Assembly: GCF_910589235.1 (NCBI RefSeq)
Contig: NC_060974.1
Location: forward strand, 1,479,003 to 1,543,002
From: Vespa crabro
Lineage: Eukaryota > Arthropoda > Insecta > Hymenoptera > Vespidae
Reading direction: 5' to 3'
Length of the DNA stretch: 64,000 nucleotides
Shown here: one piece after another, positions 12,208 to 26,207 of the stretch
How positions within the stretch are numbered: position 1 is the first letter of the stretch
Layout: each line of letters starts with the position of its first letter
Translations under genes and position numbers: made by a program
The notes under the pieces: generated by a model
The model's input: only the letters and a program-made list of their open reading frames with translations
Database searches by the model: none
What the model was told of the DNA's origin: nothing

Positions 12208-15200
12208 CTACCTTCTATTAAGTTTACACCAAAGTGCACTAGCCGTTAGCAAATGCATAAGTACTCCTATACCAATGATCAATATCAAATTATTTATCAC
12301 ATTTGTATCGTTGATATCCATTTCGTTTAAGAATTTCGTTGGCTTCTTGTAATGACAATAAAATTCATCGCACTTGAGATCCATCCGGTCGAACCCATAA
12401 ACTGTATAAAGAAGACTATGGAAACTGGCGCGAAAATAGGATATATGGAATAACCAACGAAAAGCGCGAGGTGTGTCCAAGTATGTCGCGCAAAATCCAA
12501 ATACCGAGAAGAGAACTGCAATGATGGGTCCGAGGAACACGGCGATCTACGAGAAAGAATAAAATTAACAAATGTTGTTTTTCCTTTTCTTTTTCTTTTT
12601 TTTTCTTTTTTTTTGGTTTTTTTTTTATTTTTTTTTTTATTTTTTTATTTTTTTTTTTTTATTTTTTTTTTTTTGTTTTTTTTTTCAACGCACATTGTAG
12701 TATAACATAATAGTAAGATAATTGGAGAGAAATGATTGTTGTCAAGAAAAAGGCACAATGTAGAAAATGTTATTTATAATAGCATAAAACTGTTTTTAAA
12801 AAAAAATATCAAACATTCGCGAACGTATTAACACTTATCGGTCGTAAATCATTTCTCATGTGACAACAGTACTTTATCACCGTGATCGTACGTCACGTGG
12901 GAAGTGACAAGACGAAATCTGTCAAAACTCTCTCTCTGTGAAATCCGGGTACGATTGCCTTGTCAGATAAGTATCAGCAATAGAGCAATTGACATCTCCA
13001 GTGATATATTACTGCCCTTTGTACTCAATTTTTAATATATTGAGTTCAAAAATGAATAAAGAAAATTTTATAAATTTCGATAGTGATAGTGACAGAGAAT
13101 ATTTTGAAAAGAATTCTCAAAGTGATTTTGATTCTAGTGATGAGACTAGCAGTCACATTTTATTACATCCTAAGAAAAGAAAAATTATGCTTATAAAGTA
13201 TTCAAGTGAAGAAGAAAATGATGTAGAAATAGAAAATGATAATTCGGACGATGATTGGATTAAAATCGAGAGTGATGATGATGGTCATCCTAGTAGAATA
13301 TTTACAAATATCAATTGCCAAATTTTTGGAAATGTTCAGCAATCAATAGATTATTTCAAAAAATTTATTATTAACGAATTCATAACGGAAATTATAACGC
13401 AAACAAACTTATATGTGAACGAGCAAATTGCAAAGAAAGAATTATCCGCCAGATTAATTTGGCAAAATTGGAAAAATATTTCGTATGAGGAAATGCTTGC
13501 TTTTTTTGATGTGATTTTGAATATGGGTACAATCTATTTAAGTGATATAAAAGATTATTTTTCCAAAGACTTCATGTGCAATATATCATTTTTCGCTAAG
13601 ATTTTTAAGAGAGAACGTATTTTTTCAAATTTTCGAAAGTCAAAAACTTTATGGACTATATTTCTAACAAAAATGTTATTCTTTTAATCCAGAAAAATTT
13701 TCGCATATTTACTGAAATCAGCTACAACCTATTAAGAATCACTTATAAAAAGTTAGCGTCCGATAAGGGTTAATATTATTTTAATTTATATATAAATAGA
13801 CATAATGATTTGTACGTTTTACCTTAACTGGCGTAGTCGCACCGATAAAGAATCCCCAAGCTTGCGCTGTTAAAGTTGCAGCTATGCTAACTATCATAAA
13901 AGAAATAATACGATAAGTTTCTACGGGCTGTCCCGTTAACCAATAACTGATTGCCAGATAAGTTGCAGCGCATACTGCTTGAAATGGTATTTCAACGAGT
14001 AACAAACTGATATAGTAGGGTGCCAATTTGTACCACCGATTGAAGTGTTCTCTTGTGAGAATTTTCATTTCCAAGGGAACTAAAAAGTAATTTTTTATCG
14101 TTAGATTCGATAGAAATATTTTTCTATTTGACGTAGAATCTTCCGCGAAATACTTACATGCAAGAGTCACCGCCATTTTTCCAGTGTAAACGATCAAAAG
14201 TAACGAACCATACAAGTAAACGTAATTAGCGAGGACACCATTAGCACGATACCCACTTCCCATATAAAGGTAGCCAAATATAATACCGATTAGCAAATGA
14301 CAAAGTAATCGCACCATCAATAGCGTATAATCTCTTTTCAGACATAATAATTGTCTTTTATAAAGGAGATAACACTGCATTAGAAAACCAGCTGGTGGTG
14401 ATGTTTCTTTAACCATATTATCTGTCAAGCAATCATAGATTTAACATTTAGAAAGTATTTGCATCATTTTTTTTTCCTTTTTTCTCTTTTTCTTCCATTT
14501 CCAACAAGACATTACCTTCAACCGAATCTTTTATCGGCTCTGGTGTTTCCTTGTTCCATATATTTTCAACGGCTGCAGTTAATTTATCAACCGATATTCC
14601 GTACTCTCCGATTGCAACCTCGATAACTGGGAAAAAAAAAAAAAAAAAAAGGTTAAGAGAGACATCGCGCTTAATAATCGCATGGTCGCTAATCGAGTTA
14701 AATAGATCTAAAAGATAAAATTTTACAGAAAGTTTTTAGACTTACGAAAGTCCGCAGGATTGTGGTAAGCCGGACAGGTGATTCCAGTCGCCGAAAAGTG
14801 TGGTAACAAAGCATGAATCGGACCCTTGTATATACAGCAACCATCGGCGAGCGCATAAAGCGAATCGAACATTTCGAAAATTAACGCGCTCGGTTGATGT
14901 ATCGTGCAAATGATAGTACGCCTTTCCATTCTGGCGAGTCTTTTCAACAGAGCTATGCACTGACTACAGGACATTGAATCCAATCCTAGAAAAGAAACGA
15001 ATATTAAAATGGACGAATGAAAAATTAAGAATGAAGAAGTATAAAGAAAAAAAAATCCAAACCAGTCGTAGGTTCATCAAGAAATAAAACTGATGGATTG
15101 CTGAGTAACTCAAGTGCGACGTCAAGCCGTTTCTTTTGACCACCGGATAATCTTCCGCATAGTGTGTCGTAGCAATAACTCAAACCCAACATTTCCAAAA

Positions 15201-16642
15201 GATTCAAGACCTTATGACATTAAGTGATTATCAAATCAAGCTTTCAAAATATTGTGCTACATAAGTTTAATATACGGAAGATAGTTTCTACTTAATTTAT
15301 GAGATTCAAGTTTTTATAAAAGAATAAATCCATAAGAATAATATTATTGTTAGAATAAAATCATTTATATCCTTAAAAATGCTTACGTCATTCGTTTCGA
15401 AATATTAAAGCTAATAGAAAACATACATACTTGAGTGTGTTTGTAAGCCGAACTGATAGTATAGCCCAATTTCAAGTGGGCTGTCATGGTCATTGCTTCG
15501 CCAACAGTCATTCTTCCTCGGACCAAGGAGTCTTGTTGTATGTAACATGACGTTCTTCTCCATCTTTCGCTATGCGGTATTCGAATTTTCCCATTTACAA
15601 GAATCTCGCCACTCATACCTTTTAAACTATAAGGATAATGAATGAAAAAAAAGAGGAATAGCATTCTCGTATAAGAAAAATATTCATACTTTAACTATCA
15701 AGTGTTTATTCCTTTTTTTTGTTTTACTTTGCCATTAATATTAATGAACAGAAACGTATAAATATTTTGATTAGTCAGGCAAAAAATTAAATATGTACGA
15801 ATCTTCCATTTTATTATTCAATAACAGCTTATAGACAGTACATTATAATCGAAAATATATACTTACGTATAACCGGCCAGCACATTTAATAGAGTCGATT
15901 TTCCAGCTCCTGATGGTCCCATAATGGCAACCAACTCGCCAGCTTTGAACTCTCCACTAACGCCATGTAAAATTTCTTTGTCCTCTGTGTTAAAATGAAT
16001 AAACATAGGGAAGGAAAGAATTAAAAAATCATTTGTAATTATTTAATGTCAATTTCGGAAAGAAATTTTGTTATAATTACCTTTCCGATATACCTCGTGT
16101 TAATTTTATTTTATTTAATCTCTTTGATATCTTTTCTTTTTTTAATTAGTGTTTAGACTATGGATTCCAAATACCAGGAAAAGATATGGGAGATGACACA
16201 TTATTATTAGAATCACTAAGACTCATCGAGAATCCTGTCCGTGACATAATTTGCATCGATTCATAGAAAAAAAATCAAGCTAGATGATATTCCGAGTAAA
16301 AAAAGGTATCTAATAACAAATTTTGTTTAATTCGATGGTTGGATGGACCTCGTCGATGTTATTATCCTTGAAATTCGAACTGTTATTAAGATAAAAGAAT
16401 TAAACTTATCTCTTCGGCTTTTAAAATAATATAAGTTTTCTTTATCTTTTTTTTTTATATATATTTCTTAGAAGAAATACTGTATATATAATTACGAACA
16501 AAAAAAAGAACGTGCTTAAGAGAAACGCGTAGAAAAAATACAAACTGTATACGTTTGTGCGAGCGTGTCACGTTCATGTGTTTAGGATGGCAATCAGATA
16601 TGACTTTTGGAGAAAGTAGGCAACGAAAGTTTATGAAACGAG

Positions 16643-16725
<83 letters not shown>

Positions 16726-17395
16726 GAAAGAGAAAGTTGTACAACAATTGATGAATTAAATTAAAGAAGGAATAAGATAAAAAAGAAATGATATCATAAT
16801 TATTCATAATGTTTTTGCTATGAAATTCTATAAATCTTGTTTGTTTATATCTTGTATAATTCCTATATATATTTAAATAGAATTTACCGTTAATTTTTTT
16901 TCATACTGAACCACATTTGTATTTTCAATAGATATAAGACTTGTTAAGATTTATTATTGGTAAGTCGCGTTAAAATATTTCGAAAGATTCATTAATGTGT
17001 CAATGAGATACGTTTTTCTTTTTTTTTTTTTTATTCTTTTTTATTACGCTTCGATACCACTGCTTACTGTTTGTAATAGATGTAATATTTTCAATTACAT
17101 TAAAATTATCGAGGAAAAAAGTGTTCCTAAGAACGGAGAGATAAATAAAATCTGTCATTCGGTACTTATTTAATTTAAAACTGATATACGTAGTGATAAA
17201 ATTGTTAATGTCATGTTATTATTAACCTGAAAAAAATATGAGCCTCTAATAGGACGTATCAATAAAATTATAGCATAATTTTATATAATATAGACTGTAG
17301 TTTCAAATCATTGTATTAAATTAAACATAATTTTCAAGTATTGCTAAATAAATATTTAGTATTTGAAGTTGGTATTATACAATTATAATTATAAT

Positions 17396-17426
<31 letters not shown>

Positions 17427-17645
17427 TATATATATATGTTATATATATATATATGTTATATATATACGTTATATATATTACATATATAATAAAATATGTT
17501 AAAAATAATCAACTTCGTAGTCAGAGATGAATCATTAGAAATGTCTTGTTTCTGTTGAAACGATAATAGAAACATAATTACTTACAAAACTAAATATTTA
17601 TAAGAGTTGGTACATTTTCCTCGAATCGTAAAAGAAAAAAAAAGA

Positions 17646-17694
<49 letters not shown>

Positions 17695-20600
17695 GATGAG
17701 ATTACAAATCATTTGATTTGTATTCCGAACAAAGAAATACCGTTCGCCATATTATTAAATTATTCACATCTGTCATGCAATAATCATAGTTTCGTAGTAA
17801 TTGCACGTTTTTTTTCTTTTTTTACATTCCATCTCGTAACTTGCATAATAATAAACAATTAATAATATTCATTGGTATGTGTGGAATGAAAAATTTTTAT
17901 TAATCGCAATATGTCTTCGTTTTTTTTCGTCCGCAAAACAAAAGCAAAGCTCCAATAAGGATAGAGTAAAGCATACATGTCCCCGTTTATTTGAAAAAAT
18001 TCATTATTCATCCATCCAGAGAATTGGTGATAAATTTTCCCAGACGCATTCGTACTCAGATAAATTATCAAGTAAGTTCGAGCAAGAAGAGCACGTTACA
18101 GCAAGACTTTTATATTCGTTTTAAGAAACTCTTGTATTATTCATAACTTGTGATAAAAGAATAAATATGCTATCGATGATTTACAAAAGAAATATAAATG
18201 TTCATGCGCACATATTTCTAAAAACAAAGACATGGAGACAATGTTCGAATATTTGTCGAAAGCTTAACGCAACAAACTATCATTGGGGCTTCGCAATTCC
18301 GACTTTCAAAATTTTATCCTTCTCATTTATTTCTTGTTTCGTTTCGACGTTACTCTACGACGTTATTTTAAAATTTACGATTATATGAAGATAAAATTCT
18401 TCCGGATAACTTTTAAATAAAATCGATAATGCGATTAAATTTTATGTCTATAAATATAGTATATAATTAAAAAGGTATATATTAAATACAATTATGTAAT
18501 GAATGAGAATTAAATACTTCCTAAAAGTTTATCGATAAGTTTCGACAGAAATTTCATTATGTGATTGTCTTTCGACCTTCAATAATAAATAAGGAGAGAT
18601 TAAAGGTTACGAAAACATTTAGCATCAATAAAAATACAAAAAAAAAATGAAGAAAATATTGATAGAAGAGAAGAATCCTTATTTTTAACTTAAATAATCA
18701 CGTTTTTTAATAATGATTTTAATTCTATTTATAAAACGTTTATGTGAGACATATAATGTATCGCTAATTAGTAGCAGAGTCGAGAAACGATTCGTAATAA
18801 AAGTGGGCCGTCGCTTGCAACGGAAAATTGGTGCAACGAACGTTACATCATCTATTATGACTGTAGTTAATAGCTTTTTTTCCTTACTGCAATTGTGATC
18901 TAAAACAATGTACATTCCAAGTCAAAAAGTCAAGGAAAATCCGTCGAAGTTGAGCAAGTCTGATTGGTCGTTTCGAATAGTATCTACAATAGCTACAATA
19001 AGATATTTATTTATAAGACTATTCATTTTTAATTCGTTATTATAAACAGGCTTTGACACATGCGTTATAATAAGTTGTCATAATTATAATCGTATGACAA
19101 TAATTCAACGAAATGTGTCCATTTGTCTAGATAAAAAATTATTATTTCATTATATTCTCATCCTTTTCGTCAATGGAACAAGAAAAGAATTTCTATACGA
19201 TTGAAACAACCAAGGCGCGTAACCTTGTTCTTTTACATTTCGTCAGATCTTTTCGTAGCATTTGATCCAAGAGAAAATCAAATCCATTTTAATAGTCGAT
19301 TCGAAACAGGACAGTCTGTATATCAAACACAGATTTTAAGATATGACTCAATTGAGTCATTCGAAAGGAGTTTCTCTCTCTTCTCTCCCTTCTCCATGTA
19401 ATTAATTTTCCGCCTATTTCAAACAATTTCAACTGTCTATCGAACGCCGGTGTGGTTGCTTCATCGCGTACTTAAATGCATTGCTCAATAATAAATAAGA
19501 TGTATATACGCATACATAGGCTAGATATTGTCTGTTTACAATCACTCGTAATTCGTAATGTAAAAAATAATATATATTTTCTGCGAATAGAAATGTCAAG
19601 AGAATAAACAGGAGTCGATTCTATACATACTTGTCGCCTTAGAAAAAGAAAGAAAAGAAGAAAAAAAAAAAGAAAGGACTATATATCATATAAATTAATT
19701 GAATACAATCATTGTAAGATATTTAAAACTGATTTTTGTAAAACTACGCTTATTATACAAATATGTATAATATTAATAGAAGAAACTTTTATAATTTTCC
19801 GTTGTGCGATAATATTTAACAAGTCGAAGAGAAAAAAGTATACTCATAGAAAGAGTAGCGCGAAGAGAGAAAAGTATTTAGATTGTAAGAAAAAAAGAGA
19901 TAAATGATGACGTAATCGAAACTTTAAGCAAAACGTGTAATGCGAGTCACGCTCGTGATGATCTTTCTTACATATCGAGATGCACTTGCAATTTGCTTTA
20001 AGCGTCTACTACTTTCTTAAGATAATTTCTTAACGATTTTACAGTATCGATCGAATTTTCAAAAAATTTTCCAAACCTCTTACAAGCGCGATCAATTATT
20101 CATCGTTAACGTTTCTATTTATACAACCTAGATGTTACTTATCAGAGATTATCAGAGAGGAAGGAAAGAAGGAAAAAAGTAAAGGAAAATAAAACAAAAT
20201 AATATTATAGCGGCCTAACTAAAAAGTACTTTTATCTTCTACGATGTAATAGGCTAATCTATTGTAGCAAAGTATAGAAAGTATTTAACATAAAAATAAA
20301 AAAAGAGTTGTAAATTCTCGCATAATGGAAAGATTGATTTGATTTATCAAGATTAACTAATCTTTACAAGTTCAAGCTCGTTTAATTAATCGTTTATACA
20401 TTATATATGCTTGACAGCAAAGAAAAAAGGAATCCATAGTTCGAACGATTAAATGAGCGATTAAATATATGATTGACCATCATTATCAATCGAATATTTT
20501 TATAATATTTGCATACGCGCAGTAGAACAAAAGGGCAGAGAAGAGAAAGAGAAAGAAAAAGAAGAAGAAAAAAAAGGAAATAAAGAAAAAAATTGTAAGA

Positions 20601-21512
20601 TTGGGAGAGAATATTGCGCGTTGTAACGCATAATTGCGAGATCATGAATACTGTGAAACTTGACTTGATATGAACTTTGTGTCGTTGTTAAGAAAAATGA
20701 CGACTACAATATACATTCATGGATTACAATATATATATGATATTTAGAATTAATAAAGTAATTAACTTGTTGAATTTGTATCCTTCTGACAATTTTATCA
20801 TTCTGACTCGTAAGACTCAAAATTTCACGTACTTTTTCCACGTGAGACGAAATAAGTAAAAGGAATTTTTTTTCTTTGATTGTCGTTAAGCATCCTCTAT
20901 AGGTAAATATATCGATAATACTTTCGCAATTACATAAGCGTTTTCATAATACTTCTTTCATTTCGAATAATATCTCGAATAACGAACGACGATAAACACG
21001 AACAATTTTTTCTTAATTTTGTCAAAGGTTAAGCGCTGTTATATATAGTCCGCGTCTTCGATATAGAAGATTATATTAGGTGGATCGGAAAGTAATGTTG
21101 TTTCTGCGCATGTCGATATTTGATTGTGATTAAAAATAAAAACTTGTTAAAAATTTATTCGTTTGAATTTAATTTAAGAAAGCGACATTACTTTCCGGTC
21201 CACCTATTAATTTATAATCGAATGACGATACGACTACTATGTAAATTCACCCAGGTATAAAAATAGAGACTTACTTATAGAGAAGTTTCGAAGATTCCAT
21301 TGCTTCACGCGAAATCGTATATTCTTGAAGAGCAAGTCAATTTCTGGTCTCCTTGGGAAGGAATGCTTTTCATTTAGGATATAAGTTGAAGGAGGAAGAG
21401 TGTCGGTAACAATCGCAACATCTTGTACATTGTTTTGACTCGTATTGTCAATTTGACAGCAACTCAAGGAGGATCGTGACGGCGAACAATTTGTGGAAGC
21501 GCAACTCGTCAT
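12208..21512 (-). CDS. ABCG half-transporter A (ABCG1/ABCG4-like)
   Basis: Minus-strand exons in coding order: 21275-21512, 15867-15984, 15431-15626, 15063-15210, 14746-14985, 14516-14626, 14158-14421, 13823-14079, 12208-12546. Phases match at all eight junctions, giving 636 aa. ABCG half-transporters dimerise and use ATP to move lipids, sterols or other hydrophobic compounds across membranes. Visible motifs: Walker A GPSGAGKST at 102-110, Q-loop Q150, signature LSGGQ at 205-209, Walker B VLFLDE at 225-230, H-loop H263. The membrane half starts near residue 360. It includes the conserved EHFNRWY segment at the start of exon 8 and a late cysteine loop, CDEFYCHY, typical of ABCG1/4 relatives. 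The N-terminus is Cys/Ser-rich. The donor of the fourth coding exon (GTTTGG) is non-standard. The substrate cannot be read from the sequence. Confidence 0.93.
12828..13773 (+). mobile_element. Internally deleted piggyBac-type DNA transposon
   Basis: The element is bounded by TTAA at 12828-12831 and 13770-13773, the target-site duplication of the piggyBac superfamily. Its inverted ends match: CACTTATCGGTCG on the left and CCCTTATCGGACG on the right (reverse complement), differing at two positions. Inside is the N-terminal part of a transposase. It lies antisense in the last intron of ABCG transporter A (12547-13822). A full-length element would be about 2 kb or more, so about half or more of this copy is missing and it cannot encode a working enzyme. 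Confidence 0.85.
13052..13687 (+). pseudogene. piggyBac transposase, N-terminal fragment
   Basis: The ATG at 13052 opens 211 codons. The protein starts with an acidic Asp/Ser/Glu-rich head (MNKENFINFDSDSD), as in other piggyBac transposases. It then enters the conserved family segment, with QQSIDYFKKFIINEFITEII and a downstream NISYEEMLAFFDVILNMG. It stops after TIFLTKMLFF. Complete transposases are about 550-600 aa with a DDD catalytic core and a C-terminal cysteine-rich domain. The core and tail are absent, because only about 80 bases separate the stop from the right terminal repeat. The reading frame is intact, which suggests a fairly young deletion derivative. Confidence 0.8.
14986..15062 (-). 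other. Short ABCG-A intron with non-standard donor
   Basis: This 77-base intron splits the Gly codon of the PTTGLDS motif after Walker B. Its first bases are GTTTGGATT and are followed by a T-run. The next exon starts GATTGGATT after CTAG. The triplet Gly-Leu-Asp is thus readable on both sides of the donor, and the donor lacks the usual purine-AGT. The assignment rests on phase and protein continuity. Confidence 0.7.
15985..21274 (-). other. First coding intron of ABCG transporter A
   Basis: This 5.3-kb intron separates the short N-terminal exon from the Walker A exon. I see no exon in it. It holds (GA)n runs at about 16638-16722 and 17653-17693, a complex (TA)n/TATATG stretch at 17395-17485, and a mariner-type MITE at 21077-21206 close to its start. 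The rest is AT-rich sequence without recognisable signals. Confidence 0.7.
21077..21206. mobile_element. Mariner/Tc1-type MITE
   Basis: The element is about 126 bases flanked by TA dinucleotides at 21077-21078 and 21205-21206. Its inverted ends agree over about 28 bases. Left: GGTGGATCGGAAAGTAATGT. Right (reverse complement): GGTGGACCGGAAAGTAATGT. The middle is AT-rich and non-coding. TA duplication and terminal repeats starting AGGT fit a mariner-derived non-autonomous element. It lies in the first coding intron of ABCG transporter A. Confidence 0.85.
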
Positions 21513-24150
21513 TGTGAGTTTTCGATGATATATTATTTTCTTCTTTTCGTACTGTTATTTCTGTCTCGTCTCTCGGCAAATCCACTTCTTTCGATCTCAA
21601 AACGATTGTATCATTTTTCCTTAAAAAAGAATAGAAAAATCAAATGATTATAAATTTTATAAATGGGGTGCGCTGATATAAATGCATGTACCTTTACAAT
21701 ATTTATCTGTGCATATAATCTATATATACATATATTTAAAACACTTGTTTATTTTTAAATGCAAAATACTCGAGGCAAGTCGTTCTTTGACAGCTTTTAT
21801 CAATGCTGAAATAACATTGATAGAAACAATATCAATGTTCCGACTCATCATACCACGATAAAACGAAACGAGAAACTGATTACTTTGATCTTGGTCTACT
21901 TTGAAGAGAAAACAAAGAGAGAAAGAGAGAGAGATATGTACGTTCACATAGACGAGCGATGTTGTTAGATAAAAAAAAATCATGCGATAATGTAACTAGT
22001 CTTATTGATTATACATTTAAATCCGATGCACTGTGATTTCACAATTTAAAATTATCAAGTCGTCTTTTTATTAAATACTTTTATTAAAGACTTTTATACC
22101 ATTTATTTCGAGTATCGACCTAACAAATGTACCTTGAATTGATCCAATATTTCTTGAAAAATGATGATTAAAAAGATCCTCAAAGAGTACCGTTACAATG
22201 AATGCCTAGATTATATTTTCTTAAATATCGAAAGAAAAGAAAAATAGTCATTAACCATGAAAAAGGTACAAAAAAATGTCATATAAAAAGAATTCCGATA
22301 ATGATTACGGTCAAAAAATCAATGAACTATAAAGAAGAATGAGGAGTAAATTGGGAATAGGGAAACGTAAAATCTGTAAATAATAATTGAGAAGGGAAAT
22401 CCTTGCGTCAGCTTTCATCGTGTCTGTATATTCGATCTATGTATATAATACTAGGCGGATACGTACTTATCTAAGTACTTGCCTTCTAGAAAGTGGATTT
22501 GAAAGAACACGATTATCTTCGTGTACGAGTTGACAGTAAATACAACTAAGTTTCTCTCAAAAACTACTATAACGCGATAACTTTCGCGGTCAGAAAGATA
22601 TTATTTCTGTTGCATTTTTTTTTCCTTTTTCTTTTTCTATTTATTCAGAAATCCAAATACTAATGGAATCAGTTTTGTTAGCACAACATCATAAAAATGA
22701 TACGATATCTGAATGAAACGTTATTAACTAATCAGTCGGAAAAGAGAATCGATTCAAACACGGACATATATGTACATATATGTTTGTATTATTAAACTGA
22801 CGAATATTTGCGCAACCAATTCTAAAAGATATTACACGCAATAATAATCAAAGATAATGGAATCTCTTTGAGAAATTATATCTTCGTACTCCCGAGTTTC
22901 CTTTATTTTTTTTCTTTTTTTCTATTTATTTAAACAATATCCCATCGATTATCTCATATTTACATATATATATATATAACATATACATGTGTATATGTCT
23001 CGTTCAAGACAAGTTTAGTAATTAAATAAACAATCATTTACATATTCTTTATAATATTTACATATCTCTTACTCGTTCTCATGTTTTACGGCAATGATGA
23101 CGATACTCATCATTCATTTTTCAAATAATCAATCTTATTAGAATTTAAAGAGAATTTAATATTGATTATGCGAATTTAAAGTTAGATGGCAAAAAGTAAA
23201 TAATGGACGACAAAGAATGAAAAAAGGGGGAAAAAGAAAAGGAGAGACAAAATGAAAATGATAGCAGGAAAATATGTAATGTACTTTTTCCCTTTAGTTT
23301 TTAACATTAACGTGAATTGTAATTATTCATAATAATGCACATGCATATGATGAGCGTTCGTTACATCGAAAAATAAAGTTACAACACTGATGTTCGTCTA
23401 TTATCATGTATACTTGTTCGTTTCAACTAGGAAGTCGATCTTAGATCGATAATAAAATGGAAAATATCGTAAAGCCTTTATTAGTAAAGTAAATTTCAAT
23501 GGCTCACTTCGATCGTATGTAATCGAATTATATTTTTAAACGCGATCTTTTAAAATTCTACTTCAATCTTTTCTGCTTACAGGATATCCTGTCGACGATA
23601 TAATTCAAATGATTATTTATAAGGTAACGTATTGTCAATGATTCATTCTTCTATTTCATTTTTGTTTTTCAAAGTAACATTCATTGAGAGAGGTTAAAAT
23701 ATCACGTGGTGATTATCATGTACTATATCGACCGTAGCGGTAGAAGAGAAATGGCCGTATACGTATGCGCATATAGAAACGTCATTCCATAGAGAAAGAG
23801 AGAAGCAAGGGCAATGCTTGACCGTAAAACGGTTAAACGTTCTACTTTCTCAACATCAACGTTTTAGAAACGAAACACGATGATAATCATCCTAATATAA
23901 CTATCTTAATCGTAAAATGTATCGGTCGAAAGAGGTTATGATGCGTAAAATACTATTAATGTACCGACTATGTTGATCGACCGATCGACTAGTCGAACGC
24001 AGCATTGCGAAAATAAAAAAAAAAAAAAAAAAAAGAGAGAAAAGAAGAATAAAGAAAAGGAAAAACCAATGCTCATCGTAATTTTCAAAAAATACACTTA
24101 AAGTAAAATTTTAAAGATTGAGAAAAATCTACGAATGTTATTATACTTAC

Positions 24151-24430
24151 CGATCAGGAATAAATAATATACAATATATATTGAGCCAAAAAGAGCACCT
24201 TCTGTTAACGCAAATATGCGAGTTACACGTACGATCGTCTCTTTACTGAAGGTAAACTTTAACAAAACACCTCGATATCGACACGTCTAACATTGCCGAA
24301 TCCTTGTAAAGAACTGTTCAACGATAAAGACCGCTTCTCGCACTTGTCTTTCTCAGTTTTTTCGTGGTTACAGTAGTGACGCATACTACGAATCACGAAA
24401 TTAGCACAACCGTATCCATTGGTCGATTTT
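24151..24430 (-). promoter_or_regulatory. Candidate leader exon and promoter of ABCG transporter A
   Basis: On the minus strand a strong donor, CTGATCG|GTAAGTATAA, lies at 24151/24150. Upstream, a CCAAT box (GACCAATGG) is at about 24418-24426. This would be a non-coding first exon spliced to an acceptor shortly upstream of the ATG at 21512; TTCTTTTTTAAG at about 21618-21629 is a candidate. The start site is inferred and could lie anywhere between about 24250 and 24390. Confidence 0.35.
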
Positions 24431-26171
24431 GTATTACGCGCGCTTGCTAATGCGAGCTTACTCGTTATCGTTCTAATACCAGTTTCTTTTTATTTGATGA
24501 TCGATAAGAATATTTCAAGATATACCAGTAGAATTTTTTAATGTTTTTTTTAATGTTTCTTCTCCTATAAAAAAAATTTACGTTATAAATGATTATGATT
24601 CGATGGAATATGATTACATGGAATATGATTATATGATGGAATGTGAATACGTTTGCATAATTATAATAATTGTAACGATTAGTTGAAATAAACGATCTTT
24701 CCTTTCTTGCGTATCTTTTTTTACGCTCGTACGTATGAGCTAGGACATTTTAATACATAAAACGTTTAAAACAAAAGTTTACAATGAAAAAAAGGTGCTT
24801 TTTATTTCTAACAAAGGAAAGATTTATATGAAAATTCATCCATTGCAGTTAAAGAATGTGTTTTCATCAATAATGACAACGTGTGATCATCGTGCATGTT
24901 CTTTTTGTAAATTTTATTTCCCTTATAAAAAAAAAATAACAATATAGATAATATTGCAATAATATCGCAGCCGGCACGTTATCATTAAAGTACACGAGAA
25001 ATGTTTACACAAGAGTGTGTATCGGTAAAATAGTTTAACGTATTCTTAATTACCGACATTATCATCGAAAACTTTTAATGAATGATCCCTAGATGGGGCT
25101 TTATAACGATCTACAGTTCCCGCCTCTTTCGGACATAGATTTTTCTTCGTTCATCCGTTAGTCACATATTTGAAAATAAAAAAAGAACAAAAAGATAGAA
25201 AATTATCGTCGCGTATTACGTAGAACGATCAAGTTATTTTCATGATCCTAAACGAATTTATCGAAATGTATTATACATTTTTTTTCGAATAATCACAGTT
25301 TTCGTGAAATTTTTTATTTGACGTCAATTATAAAAAATGAAAGGACAAATGAAGTGTTTATTATTGCGGATCGCTTAACAGTAGATTAAACATTATCTCT
25401 TGTCAGGAATATAACTTTATCGTCGGAAAGAAGGAAAGACAGTTGGAGAAACGAAAAATTTCTTTCTTTTTTTTCCTCACTTAGTTCTTAACTTAACCTG
25501 AACGATCTTTCGTAAATTGGATTAAATTGTTATAAAACAATTAAATAACAATTTGTTCGATGTGAGATATCGCTACCGATAAAATCATTCGTAAATCATA
25601 CCGTTTAAGGTCTAGAAAGATTTATCGGAGCTAAAGTGCTCGGTAAAGGGTTTATAATAGATCATTCTCCGAGAGAAAAACCGATGAAATAAATTATATA
25701 TTAGTTATCAATTCTCCAATTCTAATTGCTCGATACGACGGAAAAATTGGAAAAAAACGAATTCTTATTGGAAGAGTAGTATAAGAAACATAAAGAAATG
25801 ATAAAAAAAGAAACATAAGTACTTCAATGATATTACTTTGAACAGAAAAACATATAAGAGGACGATAGCAATGATTAAAAACGATCAAAGATAATGGACA
25901 ATGTATGTCACAGATATATGTACGATGACGTTATTTATGAGATGATATATATATATTTACACACATATATATATATATATATATACATATATATATACAC
26001 CACACACACTCACACATACAATATATGTCGACTTGAGTACAAAGTTTTGAAATCGGGAAGAAATGGAAGAAGTAGTGGGGTAGAAATTGTTCTTAAAGCG
26101 TGTCGTGGTAAAGCGAGAAAAAGAGATAGAATCGAAGCAAATAAATAACGCGACAGAGAGAGACAGAGAGG

Positions 26172-26207
<36 letters not shown>

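Noticed and set aside
16555..16764. Glu-Arg-rich frame
   Set aside because: It is the translation of a (GA)n microsatellite.
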